Assembly (NCBI GenBank): GCA_023079485.1
Contig: CM041083.1
Coordinates: 144,350,052-144,414,051, forward strand
Length of the DNA stretch: 64,000 nt
Direction: 5' to 3'
Origin: Archilochus colubris
Lineage: Eukaryota; Chordata; Aves; Apodiformes; Trochilidae
This document shows positions 11,082-23,775 of this stretch, piece after piece (position 1 is the first letter of the stretch; each line of letters opens with the position of its first letter). A program made the position numbers and the translations under genes. The notes beneath the pieces are model-generated. The model was not told where the DNA came from and did not search any database. It worked only from the letters and a program-made list of their open reading frames with translations.

Positions 11082-14000
11082 CATTTGACTTTTTGAAATG
11101 ACCATTGCCTTCTCACATTGTCATCACATTTCATTTATGTCATTAATAATGAATGCTGTCGCTAAATCACATATCTTCGATCTGTTCTTTCTCCACCTAA
11201 TTTTGTTTAGAAACATGGTTTTAAGGAATTTTTTAGTCCATGATATGACAGTAGAAAGCATAGCTGTCAGACTTTAATGTGATTCAGTTTTAGACAGCAT
11301 TTTGCTTCTAGTTTTATAGTGAGTGTACAGTGAGACATTAGGAAGAGAGATTTGTTATACAGTAAGATTATTTTAAAATTAGATTTGATTTTGTGTTTTG
11401 TTTGACATCTTTAATGGAGACATGTAAAACACTGTTTGCTTTAATTATTTTACCTTTTTAAATTATTATTCTGGAGTGTCTGGTTTTCTCTAGAATGCTT
11501 ATTATGTATTTGGCATTTGATTAACCTTTGCCTATTTGATTAACCTACTCGTTAGAATATTTGTGGGTTTTTTTCAGTACAATTGTGTTGTATGGTACTT
11601 GGGTAGAAATGGCAGGGGAAACTACTGAGGTGCCTTCCTTCAGCTGCAGTCTGGCTCATGTCTTCCCTACTCTTCTGGATGGCAATGCGTAGAGCTGATG
11701 ATAGCAGTATAAAAGTAGCAGTGTACTATTCAGTCTGTTCTTACCAGGTGATCTTGGATACTTTGTGATGACAAAAAGATTGTGCTTGGTCACTGAACAT
11801 GGGGTAGATACTTAACTGTGGCAATGTGGCTCATCAAATATCCACAGATATTTCTATGTATGTATGTGTATATCTGCTTACATAGGTGAATGCACATGTA
11901 CTTCTATGCAGACAAGCTTGTGTATATATGTATGAAGTAACGTACATCTGTGTAATGCATATTTTGTACCCTGAGTGGGTATTTAACGCTCTCTTTCTGT
12001 GCAAAAAACCAGCTGAGATTTTCTGATAAAGATGGTCTAAATAGCTCCTCACTGGGAATAGGCAGTCATACATGTATATGTTTTCTTTATGCATAAGATA
12101 TAATGGTGTCTTATTCACTAGTGATATGTTTGTATGTGTTTCCATGTGAGTGTTTGAGAGAAAGTGATTTCTGTTACTAGAATTAAAAGCCCTTTTCCTG
12201 CTCACATTGCCAATGCTTCTAATATCATTGTTGAACAGGCAGTAGATATTTGTTAGGCTAAAGATATTTAGGAAAGATCACAAAGTTCAGATAAAAAAAT
12301 ATTTTTTGAAGTGATGAGTATTAAAGAACAGAAGCTCTGAAGGAGATCATTATTTTTAGAAAGCTAAAATGTTAATAGTGGTGTATTTATTATGAGTACA
12401 ATTTACTTCTTTGAAGAAAAGTATACATTGAAGTGCTAAGATTAATCAGATACAACATATGATTTTTCACGTGTCACACCCAAGATAAAATTTATTTCCT
12501 CATTCTGTTTGTCAAAGTTCTTATTACTTAGTGGAAACTGAGTTTCAAAATAAGATAAGCAGCTCAGTTCTGTTGGCATGAAATGGAAAAAGTTTGATTT
12601 GTATACTCAAAGTAATCTCTGTAGTTAATCATAACAATGGATTTTTAAGCTCATTTTACAGGTGCTTCCAAGGTATGTATTGCATCAACTTTGAGAATCG
12701 TTTCATTTTGGTAGCTTGAGAAGAAATTCTTATGTACTTCTGCACATTGAATATAGGGGTGATACATGGTCTCAGAGGGATTTTACTTAGGCTTCATTAG
12801 AAGTTAATGGAAAAACATTGGTGCAAAACCTAAAATTTTTTATGTACTGACTACAGCTGGTCAGGAATGCTAGATTAGACCACTATTTCTATAACAAAAC
12901 GTGTTTTCTATGCAAAACTATTGATATAAACATTAATTAATTTATTTATTTTTTAGGGAAGAATAGATTTTCCATTTTCTAGCCATGCCTGACACAGTAA
13001 ATGAAACGAAATATAATTGCTAAGTGCCTGCTGTGCTGCAGTCATGTTCCTTTCTGATTACAATGATTTCAGTCTTGTGATGCACCAAAATGCTGCCCAG
13101 TCAACTTTATTTTCTTCAAAGAGAACACGATGTTGTGAAACCATTAGGCACATAAACTTCATAAAATTAATTAGGGATTCAGGTCTGTTCAGAGACTGCT
13201 AAGCAGAGAAAAGGTGGATGGTGATATTGTTTGAACTCATTGATGGGAAGAAAAATTGCAGCTTTCTTAAAGAGGTCAAATTTGAATTGCAAGCAAGCAG
13301 TTTATTATTACGTTAAATGCACAAAAATGAATCTTGTAAATGGTAAATGCTGAACTATGAAGGTTTCTTCCTAATAGCCCCATATCAGTAGATTTTTTTT
13401 TCAATTAGCAGCTTCAGTTTCCAAAACCAAAGATATTTATTTTAGTACCAACTAGATAGTTTTAAACATCTTCTGTCCTTCTTAAATGCCATGAAAGTTC
13501 CATGAACTATTCTTGCAAAACTGGAAAAAAATGGGTGAAATGTTCTGTAAGTGAAATCAAAGTCCATGATACTGGCTTTTCACCTGATTTCTCCCCCATT
13601 TTTCAATCCCTCCTGCGGGAAGTAGAACTTCTATGAATTTCCCAGATTACAGAGTCCCTATAATGCTGATTTAAATTAAGGATTTTGGTTTTTTCTTTTA
13701 AAGTAAAAAACCCCAAATCTGTATCAATATTGTTAGCTCTGCAACATCTCTCATAACAAAGACTTTACCTAAAAATACCTCTTTCTTGTCTCTGATTCTG
13801 TAAAATAATTAAATATATATATTTATGAAATGTTGCAATGTTTGAAGTATGTTTGGTTTTGTGTGGTTTTGTTCATTGAAAACTGACATATGTAACACTG
13901 ATTTCTCAAAATAAAACATTTGAAAGCTTTGACTGAATGTCTTATGGTTCTACTGCTATTCCTTACAAGTACTACGGTAACACATGGCTCACTGGGGAAA

Positions 14001-17000
14001 TGCTGAGCCGGCCTGACAGCTCTTCTCCAACATACCTTTGTATCCATCTGTTTTCAGATAAATAGTTATTTTCCTTTCTGTATTTTAGAATGTGAATAAA
14101 AATGAGTCTGAAGAACAGAAAAGTAGTTAATTTTTTTAATATGCAGCTATTGCAAATAGCATCATAGTACAAACTTAGAGCTGCATCTTGTTCTGAATCC
14201 AAGTGTTGAGTGGCAACTTGAGGAAAATACATGAGTTGCAGATAAGAGAGATATAAATATTATTTTAACTCATATATGAAGGAAGTGAAAATCTGACTTA
14301 AGTCAAGATTTGCCCTGCTAGGATGTTCTCCTTCGTGACACATCTCTTGTGCATCACCTTTTACTGCCTGGATCTGGTTCTGCCAAGACCTTGCACACAT
14401 GACTGGTCTTGGTAAACATGACAGGTCAGCGGGAAAGGTTGGCAGATCCAGAGCCAATAGTTGTCACAGATCTCTGGTACTGCAGTGAAACCAGATGAGC
14501 ATCAAGGGACATCAGCAGTTCAGACCTCGAAGATTTCTTCCAGGTTGCTTTCACGCTGTTTATGTGTTTAAAACATATTCTCTTTTTTCCTGTCACCCTG
14601 AGTGTTGCTTTCCCCTCGACCCGCTTCAACATTCTTTCTTTGCTCTCTTTCTTCAGGGGAATAAAAACCAGAACAGTACACTGTGTAGTGTTTTTGATAC
14701 TATATATACAGTAAATAAGGCAGTAAAAAAAACGAGGGTATTTTTTGTGTATTTAATTGGCTAAGCCATTCAGGGAGGTCTCTACAGCTTTATCTCAAGC
14801 CATTCCAAGCATGGCTATAACATAATTGTTTTGCAGTGCAGGTTTATTGAGCATGTGCACCATAATACCCACTGCCAGGGCATGTTTCAGGGACAGGTAA
14901 TAAAGATTAAAGATACCGCAGTAGTATTGTTACAGAAGTTTAAGGCTGTTATAAATAGAAGCCAATATTGATATCATTTCATACATTATTAATAGGGACA
15001 GGAATAACCTCTACCTAGAAACTGGATCTCTGAAATCCGGGCTCTGTCTCAGGAGTCTCAATGAAAGGCTCCAGGGAGTCTAAAGTTAAACAAATGGAAA
15101 GGAAAAAACAAACAAACTCAGAACACCAAGAAAACAGCTTATTCTTTGGGGGGGCAGGATGAATTCAGAAGACCTGAGTTACACCAAATGTAAAATATTC
15201 AGCTGCTCTCTGAATTTCGGTATTGAACTTGTATTTGATTAATCTCAGTATCATCTTAGATTTAGAATACACAAGGGAAAAAAGCTATTATGAATCATAC
15301 AAGGCAAGCTCTGAGAAGAAGAGAGACTTAATTTTCCCAATTGATTCATACAATGAGTATGAAATTGGAAATAATTTCTTTTTCATTTAGTTTTTTTTAA
15401 TGCTTTAAAAGGAGTAGTCTGGTGTTAAGTTTGTATGTTTCTTCTGTGTCAATAAGGACATAAATTTAAATCTTTCTGTACTCTATAGGTGGTAGTGCAA
15501 GAGAAAATGAACTTGCCCATCCATAGGACCAGATTATGATTTTTTTCTCATTCTTTCATTTTTTCAAATTGCATCTTACTGCAACATCAGTAATTTTACA
15601 TCAGTTAGTTGAGAACTTGTCTAACATTCTGTTTATCAGGTCATGAACTGCACCTTGTTGTGCAAGCTTTTAACTAACAGCACATTTAAGAGATGGGAAA
15701 GGCAAGTAGAGAGATTTTGTTTAAACAGATCTGTATGCTCAGAATTCACTGTTTCTGCACAAAAAAGCAGAGAGATGCTCTGCAAATGTTTCTAGAGAGG
15801 CAGTGTGAAATCAATTTACTTATGTTTTGAGAGGCAATAAATGATTAAGTTTGTACACACATAGAATTTTCTTTGGCTACACTTTCTGAGAATTATTCCA
15901 TGTTTTTTATGGCTATTCATCATCCTATCATTTGCCCACTCTTCTTGAAAGGACATTTGTAGACTTTCTAGAGACTAAGCATCTCCTGTTTTCAGATGAG
16001 AGCCATGCCTGCATGTGTTGTGCTTTTTATTTTTTTTTTAGGTGTTTCTTTTGGTATTTTAAAAAATTCTTACATTAATTTTATAGTTGGCCCCACATTT
16101 TCCTTACATATTTTTCCTTCCTGTTCATGTCAGCAACCCAAAAGGCAGATCTTTGTCAGGCAGAAAAAATAATGGTCTTAGCTTACATAAACTGGTAGTG
16201 TAAAAGTGAATTTTCAATCACATGAAGTGATTTTTCATATTTATTCAGTGCTAAAAAAAGAAAGGTTGTGGGATAGTTAAAATTATGGACTGTCATGTTT
16301 TTATCTCAGTTCCACTCCTCACAATAAGGCTTCAGGTCATGTTGTCTTTGCTAGAGCTGCTCCTTCACTACACTCTGAACACTGGTGTCTGGAAACTGAA
16401 TATAGGGCAGCAGCCCATGAAATAAAGCACCTCAAAATGCAACTGTATGAATTGTTCATGTGTTCATTGGATACAGAATCTGGCTTCTAATACTGAGGGA
16501 GTAGAGTGATTGTGGATTTAGTGGAGTCAGTTTACAGTAGGAGAACTGTAACGCTTTTTCTCACTTCACTGACTTCTATCTATAATGTGAACATAAATTC
16601 ACCACCTTCAGTTTATATGGAGAACAAAGGAAGTATTTTGTATAGGTGTCTGTGGTTGGAATTCTCCCAAGACTTAATCTTTCTTCCCATGATGATTTAA
16701 AACCATTGTCTTCCAGTTCTTCAGTTCTCTCCCTGATTGCTGCCATCATTCCAGTCAATTATTTCCACTCGTTTTCTCCTTTCCTCTTACATCTCTCTCC
16801 TTGTAAAGAAAATCATGCTTTTCAGAATTTCTTGTGACTGGTTATTATCCATTAGTATATTTTATTCCCCTTTCCATTCCCTCAACCAGAAAATTGTACC
16901 ATTCATGGATCCAATCCCTGTGGTCCCTAACCTTCAAACTAGTTGTGGTGAGAAACAAAGTTAATAGGTAAAATTTACAAGTCAATGGGACCAAAAGGAT

Positions 17001-17138
17001 TCAAGTATGTTAGCAAGGCATAGAATGCTGTATTTCCTTACAGATCTATTATGAAATTGTAGAATACTTTGAGCCCATTGCACCAGCAGTAGTTTTGTAA
17101 ATTTTGCAGTATTTTGCTTTGTTCACAGTGAATTTTTA
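11082..17138. other. AT-rich non-coding sequence, no gene seen
   Basis: Frames reach at most 123 codons (minus strand, 11834-12205) and contain many Tyr/Thr/His codons from ACAT-like low-complexity DNA. No domain is visible. I saw no transposon termini or structured RNA candidates. Confidence 0.6.
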
Positions 17139-17540
17139 CAGGCTTAGGGAGTTGGGATTGCTCATCCTGAAGAAAAGAAGTCTCTGGAGGGACCTTATAG
17201 CAGCCTTCCAATATCTGAAGGGAGCCCCAGGAAAGTTGGGAAGGGACTTATTACAAGGGCTTGTAGTAAGAGGACAGAAGGTAACGGGTTTAAACTGGAA
17301 GAGGGGAGATCTAGGTTAGAGATTAGGAGGAAATTGTCTAGTGTGAGGGTGCTGAGACATGAGACCGGGTTGTCCAGGGAAGTTGTGGAAGCTCCAAGCC
17401 TGAAGGTGCTCAAGGCCACATTGGATGGGGCTCTGAGCAACCTCATCTAGTGGGAGGTGTCCCTGTCCATGCAAGGGGATTGGAACTGGATGATCTTTAA
17501 GGTCACTTTCAACTCAAACCATTCTATGTTCCTATGAATT
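17139..17540 (+). mobile_element. CR1 LINE 3' fragment, older subfamily
   Basis: The sequence starts in the ORF2 C-terminal region (GGCTTAGGGAGTTGGGATTG, then AAGAGGGGAGATCTAGG). It continues through the segment equivalent to GTTGTGGAAGCTCC and GGATGGGGCTCTGAGCAACC, and ends in a CR1 3' end with degenerate octamers (ATTCTATGTTCCTATGAA). The coding frame is broken and the octamers are mutated, so this copy is older than those at 6.1, 31.4 and 49.2 kb. The text (GAGCAACCT near the end) marks a different CR1 subfamily from theirs. Confidence 0.9.
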
Positions 17541-20500
17541 GTGATGCTACAGAAACTTTTTAATATGCAACTGTGCATGGATGAAGTGAGCGCAAAAGTG
17601 AAGAATTGGTTCATCTTGCTACTGCACAAAGTCTAATTTGGAGTTTTTTGTAAACAAGAGGATAGCAGGGTATTGAATTACTTTAATTTTCTTTAAAACA
17701 GCATGCATATAAATGGAGCAAAAATAACCCTTTGATATGGGTATGGTAGTCTTTGCTCCGTTTATACATACATGCATGATACAATGCAAAAACAACTTTG
17801 AAATATTCTATTGTAATGTACAAGAGTCTATTTCTGTCTGTGATATTTCTTTGAGAGGGAAAAATGGTGGGCTGAAAGGTGCAGCTGAGTGGGAGAAACA
17901 GGCTTACAAATTACTGTAGATAACGGGGCTGTGAGAACCATGGTCTTGCTGGTTAAGAATACCCTCTAACACACTTTTCAGCCTTTTGCCTTTTGGTAGC
18001 AGTAAAAGCAGTTGAATTAGCTGTCCTGGGGTGTAGCAAGGCCAGCAGTAGAATTACAGACATCTATGTCTGTCTATAGGCAGCTCCTCTCACTCTGTTG
18101 TGGTACTATGCCTAGGCTAGGCCTGAGGGCCTGAGTCAGTATTTGTTAGCCACCCTATGCCCCTCCACCACAATGTTTTTATCCAAGCTGAACTTGTCTT
18201 TCACACCATCTGACCACTAGTCTAATTGGCAAGTTTTGGTGAACTTTGACTTTTATCCCAATTGAAATTAACTTTCAGTATATGTACATCTTCTTGTTGA
18301 ACTTTTACCTTCCTAATGACGTCCACAAATTTTCCACCATCCACAGCTGTCCATAACACAGCCTATATTTTTAGCATGAAAGGCTGATTCTCCAAGCTTA
18401 CATGTTACGACCACGACTCAAAAAGGATGCCTCTTTAGAAACAGTTATTTCTCCACACTAATAGCTAATGTAAGAACACTTCTATTGAAATATTGCTCCA
18501 TTTTTGCTGTTTCTACGTCTATTCTGAGTCATTAAGCCATTCCAATGCTGCAGTCTTGCCATATTGCATCTTATTATGTCATGTGCCAAGAGCAATAACA
18601 TAAAACCTTTGTTTTTCCTACATGCTCCATTTAAGCTGTAAAGGCAGGGCTCAGCTCAGTGGAGTGTGTATATATACCAACATTGCACCAGTCCCATTCT
18701 GAAACTGCAGGAGCTCTCTCTCATAAATTTCTAGACCACAGTAATGCACAAGTGAGGCATATAGGTGAAAGCCATGAGAAGTTTAGGATCTAGTAAATTT
18801 AACAGTTGCTTTGTATGGCATTCACAGTAAACCTCTTCTAGTTGATTATATGTTAAAGCTACATGCTCTAAAGAGATTTAGCTTTGTCTTGGCAACAGCT
18901 GAAAGAATAGGATATAAAGTGTGCAGAAGTTTCTGTTGCATTTCAGTAAGCTGATTCATTTCTTATTAGTTCTGGGCCAGTGTGTGGGGGGGGAGGAGGG
19001 GAAGGGGAGGATGCACTAAGTTCTAAGAATATAAAATTTAAAAAGTCAAACTATAAACATGGTATTTGAGTATAAATATAGACTGTCATATTTTCAACGA
19101 CACTCTTACAGTAATTAGGACATTCTGAAAGTATATTATTTGACTCCAGAAGGGGAAAATAAGGCTTTACTGGAGCTGCATGTAAACACTCTGAAGTGCA
19201 AGTTGTCATGATTTTCCCAATAAAAAAAAACTAGAATAAGCTAATACCCAACAGTGCTTGATACAAAAAAGCTACTATCAATGCATACATAATGTGTTTT
19301 CTAGAAAGTTAAGAAAGCCAGACAATATTAATCTAAGCTAGGACCTATGTTACCTAAATTTAGAAAAGTACAGTATAGTGGGCTAGATTCTGCTGAAATG
19401 GTCATTTCAGAGGAGCAGACACTTAGAAGGAGGAATTAATCACTTCCCAATGTACATGCCTACTTTACAGATAACTCAAGTTCAGTGAAATATATACCAC
19501 TCCAAATGACCACCATATCTCTTTTCCATGCTCTGCTAATGTCTTCTGGCAACCCAACTATAATTTTGTCATTACAGAAGTTCAGCTTTTCATCACTTGG
19601 TATACCAAATTTATAAACTCAATCTACTTCAAACATCTTTCCTCCCGTGCCCCAAATGCACACTCCCAGTGAAAGTTTAATGGAGTGTTCTGAATGTCCT
19701 AGCAGGAAGGAGCTTGGAAAATGAGATACAGGTCAGCTGGCACTCCTCAATGAGTAGAATTAAAGGAAAGAGAGATGCTTCATGGTGCCTGTGGCTGAAG
19801 TAACATGGCTGTCAGGTAGAACAATCAAATATATTTGTTAATTTATTTTTTTTTCTCAACCCTGTGTCACATTCATGCTTTTAATTTACTGTACTTGTTT
19901 AATTTCTTCTGGTTTTGCAACAGTAAGCACCAGTTAGTGAAGTTTGTAAAATTTTGCATGATTTTAATGTGTGGTCTCTCAAGTTTGGAGGGGTGCTTTC
20001 TGTAATGTGTGTCTGATAAGCTTACTCTTTCTAATCAAATCAGTAGTCCAGCTTCAGTTGGCACTTGTAGCTTGATCAGGTTTCTTGTGAATGAGCTAAG
20101 TAAGTCATCTAGAAACTCTGCTTGACAAAGAAAATCCACTTTTAGGTTCCCTCATCTCTGGATTTGCCCACAGTTGGTTCGCATTTTAGATGTGAGCAGA
20201 GCTGAAGAATAGTAAATAGAAGCAGTAAAAATGGCAGAGTAGAAAAATACTTCAAAATACAGTTTTTCAAATATCATCAAGTTTGAGATGAAAATTAAAA
20301 CCAGGCACAGCCTAATCAGTGTCTCTCATTTAGGTTTTTCAGCCTTATAGAGACACTTGCTAATTTCCTAACTGCATATGTTCACTGTAATTCAAACATT
20401 ATTCAGTGTTTACATCCAGTAATAAAATACCATCCTAGAAACCTCATAAAGAAAAACTCCCTGCCCTTTCCTAAATCCTGTGTTATACGAGTCAATATTT

Positions 20501-21152
20501 CTTCAGTTTGCCAGAAGGCTATAAAGGAGAAAAGCTGCAGGAGCCTCCTTTCTAGAAAAAACAAACAAAAATCTTAGAGATTCCCATAAGTTTGGCTTCA
20601 AAGGTAAACTTCCGGAGTGGGTTTTCTGTGGTGCCTGTTAGCTTCCAAGCAGCCTTATCAGTCACAAACATGAGCTGACATCGATGGAGACATATTGCAA
20701 AGAATAAAATGATGGAGGCATAAAATAAAATAATAATTTTTAAAAAAAATCTGTGTTTTGGGTGACAGTAAATCACTAAAACTATACAAGGAACAAAGAT
20801 AAGAGGAAGGGAAAATGTACTTAATAATCCCATTAAAATCAAAGTGCAAGGGAAAGATAAAGATCCCTCAAAGGAAGAAGAGAATGATATTTCCACAAAA
20901 GTTTCAAGCCTCCTTCTGTCAAGAACCTTTCATATATACTTTTCTAAGCAATGAAATGATTTTCTGCTTAAATACTATGTATTCTTGTTTACAATGTTAT
21001 TCAACATGGCAGGGCAGTAGGTTTAAGCCTTTTTTCCATTCACTCAATATTCAGTCATTTTTTCACAAATGTAGAAGTGTGTCATCAAGACAGTAAAAAG
21101 GAACAAAACTTCAGCATGTCATTGACTGAAAAATAAAAACACAACTTGAGGT
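17541..21152. other. Non-coding sequence with a G-rich spot, no gene seen
   Basis: No frame exceeds 114 codons. A slightly GC-richer patch at about 18.0-18.2 kb and the G-rich run at 18.99 kb are the only compositional changes. The 114-codon minus-strand frame at 20552-20896 is hydrophobic from T-rich DNA and has no recognised family. Confidence 0.55.
18986..19010 (+). other. G-rich run with G-quadruplex potential
   Basis: Eight consecutive G are followed, after short A-containing spacers, by two GGGG runs (18998-19001 and 19004-19007). Counting the G8 as two triplets, this supplies four G-tracts with short loops, satisfying the usual G-quadruplex pattern. No promoter features surround it, so a regulatory role is not supported. 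Confidence 0.5.
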
Positions 21153-21424
21153 AGAATCATAGAATCACAGACTCATGGAATCACAGAATGGCTAGGGTTG
21201 GAAGGGACATCTAGGGTTGGAAGATCATCTAATATAAATTTCACCTCTTCAAGTTTTAAACCATTGCCCCTCATCCACTCACTACACACCTGTGCAAAAG
21301 GTCTCTCCCCAGCTTTCCTGGAGCCCCCTTCAGATAAAGGTGATATAAGGTCACCTTGGAGCCTCCTCTTCTCCAGGTTGAACAAACCCGAAGTCCTCAG
21401 ACTGTCTTCATAGGGAAGGTGGAA
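21153..21424 (-). mobile_element. CR1 LINE 3' fragment, older subfamily
   Basis: On the plus strand it begins with repeated octamer derivatives (AGAATCATAGAATCACAGA), then GGTTGGAAGGGACATCTAGG, and continues into the antisense of the ORF2 C-terminus (GGAGCCTCCTCTTCTCCAGG). A second GGTTGGAAG-type block directly after the first shows a small internal duplication. The copy is short, 5'-truncated and frame-broken. Its 60-70-codon frames on both strands are remnants or shadows. Confidence 0.9.
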
Positions 21425-23559
21425 GTAAGTTCAGTATTTTACACTCTGTATACCAGATTTTATATATACATATATTTATCTTTAAGAAATATAAAAATCT
21501 CTACCTATCCAGACTGAACAGTTCATTGCCTCAATTGATCTTGACCACAAGGACTAAAATATTCAGTGTTTATTGTCAAAGAAGGCACAGTGGAATGTGA
21601 GAAAGATAGCAGGGGAGTTGCAGAAAAGAAGTTGGAAAGAGAACACAAACAGAAATCTGTTAAAAATAGTTGAGACAAAGCCTCCCTGTTCTTGAAGATG
21701 ATGTACTGTACTTTCTGTTATATAATACAAAGGAAAGTGATTATAGCAAATTGGCTGTAAAAACACAGACCTAGTAACATTTTGTTCTTGTTTTATTGTG
21801 GGATGCAGTGTATTGTGGGCACCAGGGAGTTGAAAGGAAGTATATTGAGAGAAATCTGCAGGGAGGAGAGGTTAAGAGATGAGTTTCAGACCTGTTAATG
21901 AACATGAAAAAATGAGCAAACTTAAAAAAAAACAAAATAAAAAAAAAACCAAGACGGACAAGGGAAGAATGAAAGATGATGCAAAACCACTTAAGCTTCT
22001 TTCAGAAGAAAAGAGCAAAAAAAATCAACAGATTGGGCTGATTATTTAAGTCCACCTCTTTTCCCACTGTTTTATTCTTCACATCATTAAGGGTGTTTCT
22101 TCTCTTTTAGTAGGATGTAGGAAGTAAAATTTGTGCTTTTTCTTTTAGAGTGTCTATATTTAGCACCACACAGGAAACATTAAGTGTTAATAGACTCCTT
22201 TGTTATACTGGAGTTGCTGAAAGGGATTTGGAAAGCAATTGTTAAACCACAAAATTAATTATCATCTTCCCTTTAATTGATAGGAAAAAAAATGAGACAT
22301 GTTGGCTCTCATTTTAGGGGAGAGAGCAAGCTCAAGTGTGCAATTATGTTAAAGCTTTAAAGAACAGTAATCCTACAACAGCTGACAAGTGCACAGCTTC
22401 ACTTAGTGTCACACATAGTCCCCTAAAATTCTTGCTGATCTGCATGCAGAAGCATCACACTGGGTACCACTGCTATGTATCATAACGATAAAATGGGGCA
22501 TTCCAGAGATTCAGGAATGCTTGATTTTAAATTGTCTGGTCAACTTGTTAATTAGTAAAGAAGACAAAATTATTCATATTCATCACCATGTTCCAAATCA
22601 AAACTTTGTAGTTTAAATCAAGTTTATGCCCTGTGACAGAATGAAGCAATGGTAGGTTAGCTCCCTTGTAACCCTTTAACTGGAAAGTGAATGCAATGTA
22701 ATATGAAAGAAATCTGAAGCACCTGGAAATTGATCACATGGAAAATTAAATATACATGATATGATTGTAATATACAATATATGATTGAAATAGTATGCAT
22801 ATTGTGCAAGAACATTTTTCCTTAATTAATCTTTTCCTACAAGTTTTGCAGAAGTACAGTTTGCCCTTTAATCTGCTGAAAAATTTAAACTAGTTTCCAG
22901 TTTTCCTCTTGAAAAGCAAGGCATGGGCTTTTTAGATTATGAAATGAATCAGGTTAGCACTGAAAAAAAAGCAAAAAAAGAAAAAGATAATTAAGTTAAT
23001 AATTCATAACATAAAGATAAGGCTCTGTTTAGTTTGAGAAGACAAAAAGGGAACAGCAAAATTGTTGCAATTTGGAAACAGAGGAAACATATGTATTATA
23101 GGAACAGCTTCTTCAAACTACTGTGTACCTTAAGAGGAAGTTTATCCAGCAGGAACATAGGTTTCGTCTCTTAATAGTTCAAAGTTACTTAACCATGTGT
23201 AATTGTCAAAGAGAAAATGTTGATAATATGATAATTTTCTTACAAAATAGATGCAGGTGAAGTGCAGATGAAATGGCTGCTATAAAAAGAATAGTTAATT
23301 CACATTTTAAGGGGCAACGTTTCTATATTTCTTTTGTCTCAAGCTGGTGGATTTTTTCAGCCTCTATAATTTTTGCTCTTCTCTTAGACTAAACAATGAA
23401 GACATTCATTTCCTGCTACTGATAAACAGATGGAATGAGCTTACTTCATACACTCATACAAATGATGGTTGGGGTACAAGGAGTGCTCAAGTTTCACTGC
23501 CCTGTCAATGCAGAAGTTTCAGACACGACATCAGCTCCTTGGTTTTTTTCTTCCATCTA
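21425..23559. other. AT-rich non-coding sequence, no gene seen
   Basis: Only short frames, A-rich patches near 21.92-21.95 and 22.96 kb, and no recognisable element. Confidence 0.55.
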
Positions 23560-23775
23560 GGTTTTGGGAAGGTGGAAATTTCACAATGTCTCTTGCTGGC
23601 TTGTTCCAATTGTACACTGCCCTCCTAGTGAAAAAGGTGTTCCTGAAGTGTGGTTTGAAAGTGCAAGTGAATCCTGTGCTCCCTTATACCACTTGCTATT
23701 ACTTGGGATCAACTATGCTGCCCTCAAGTTCTTCTCCAACTTTCCTTTTCTATCTTGCTAAGTTCCCTGAACTCT
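23560..23775 (-). mobile_element. Possible heavily degraded CR1 fragment
   Basis: The plus strand contains GGCTTGTTCCAATTGTACACTGCCCTCCTAGTGAAAAAGGTGTTCC, in overlapping short blocks that parallel the antisense CR1 segment meaning 'cluster of Trp-Asn-Gly to Phe-Phe-Thr' just before the 3' UTR. About 100 bases further, CTTCTCCAACTTTCC parallels the following CR1 block. The match is patchy and no 3' octamers are present. The overlapping 126-codon plus-strand frame (23469-23849) has no family resemblance and is probably chance. Confidence 0.4.

Noticed and set aside
10793..11134. Phe-Leu and Phe-Pro repeat frames on the minus strand
   Set aside because: They come from the (AAAAGG)n hexamer repeat, not from a protein gene.
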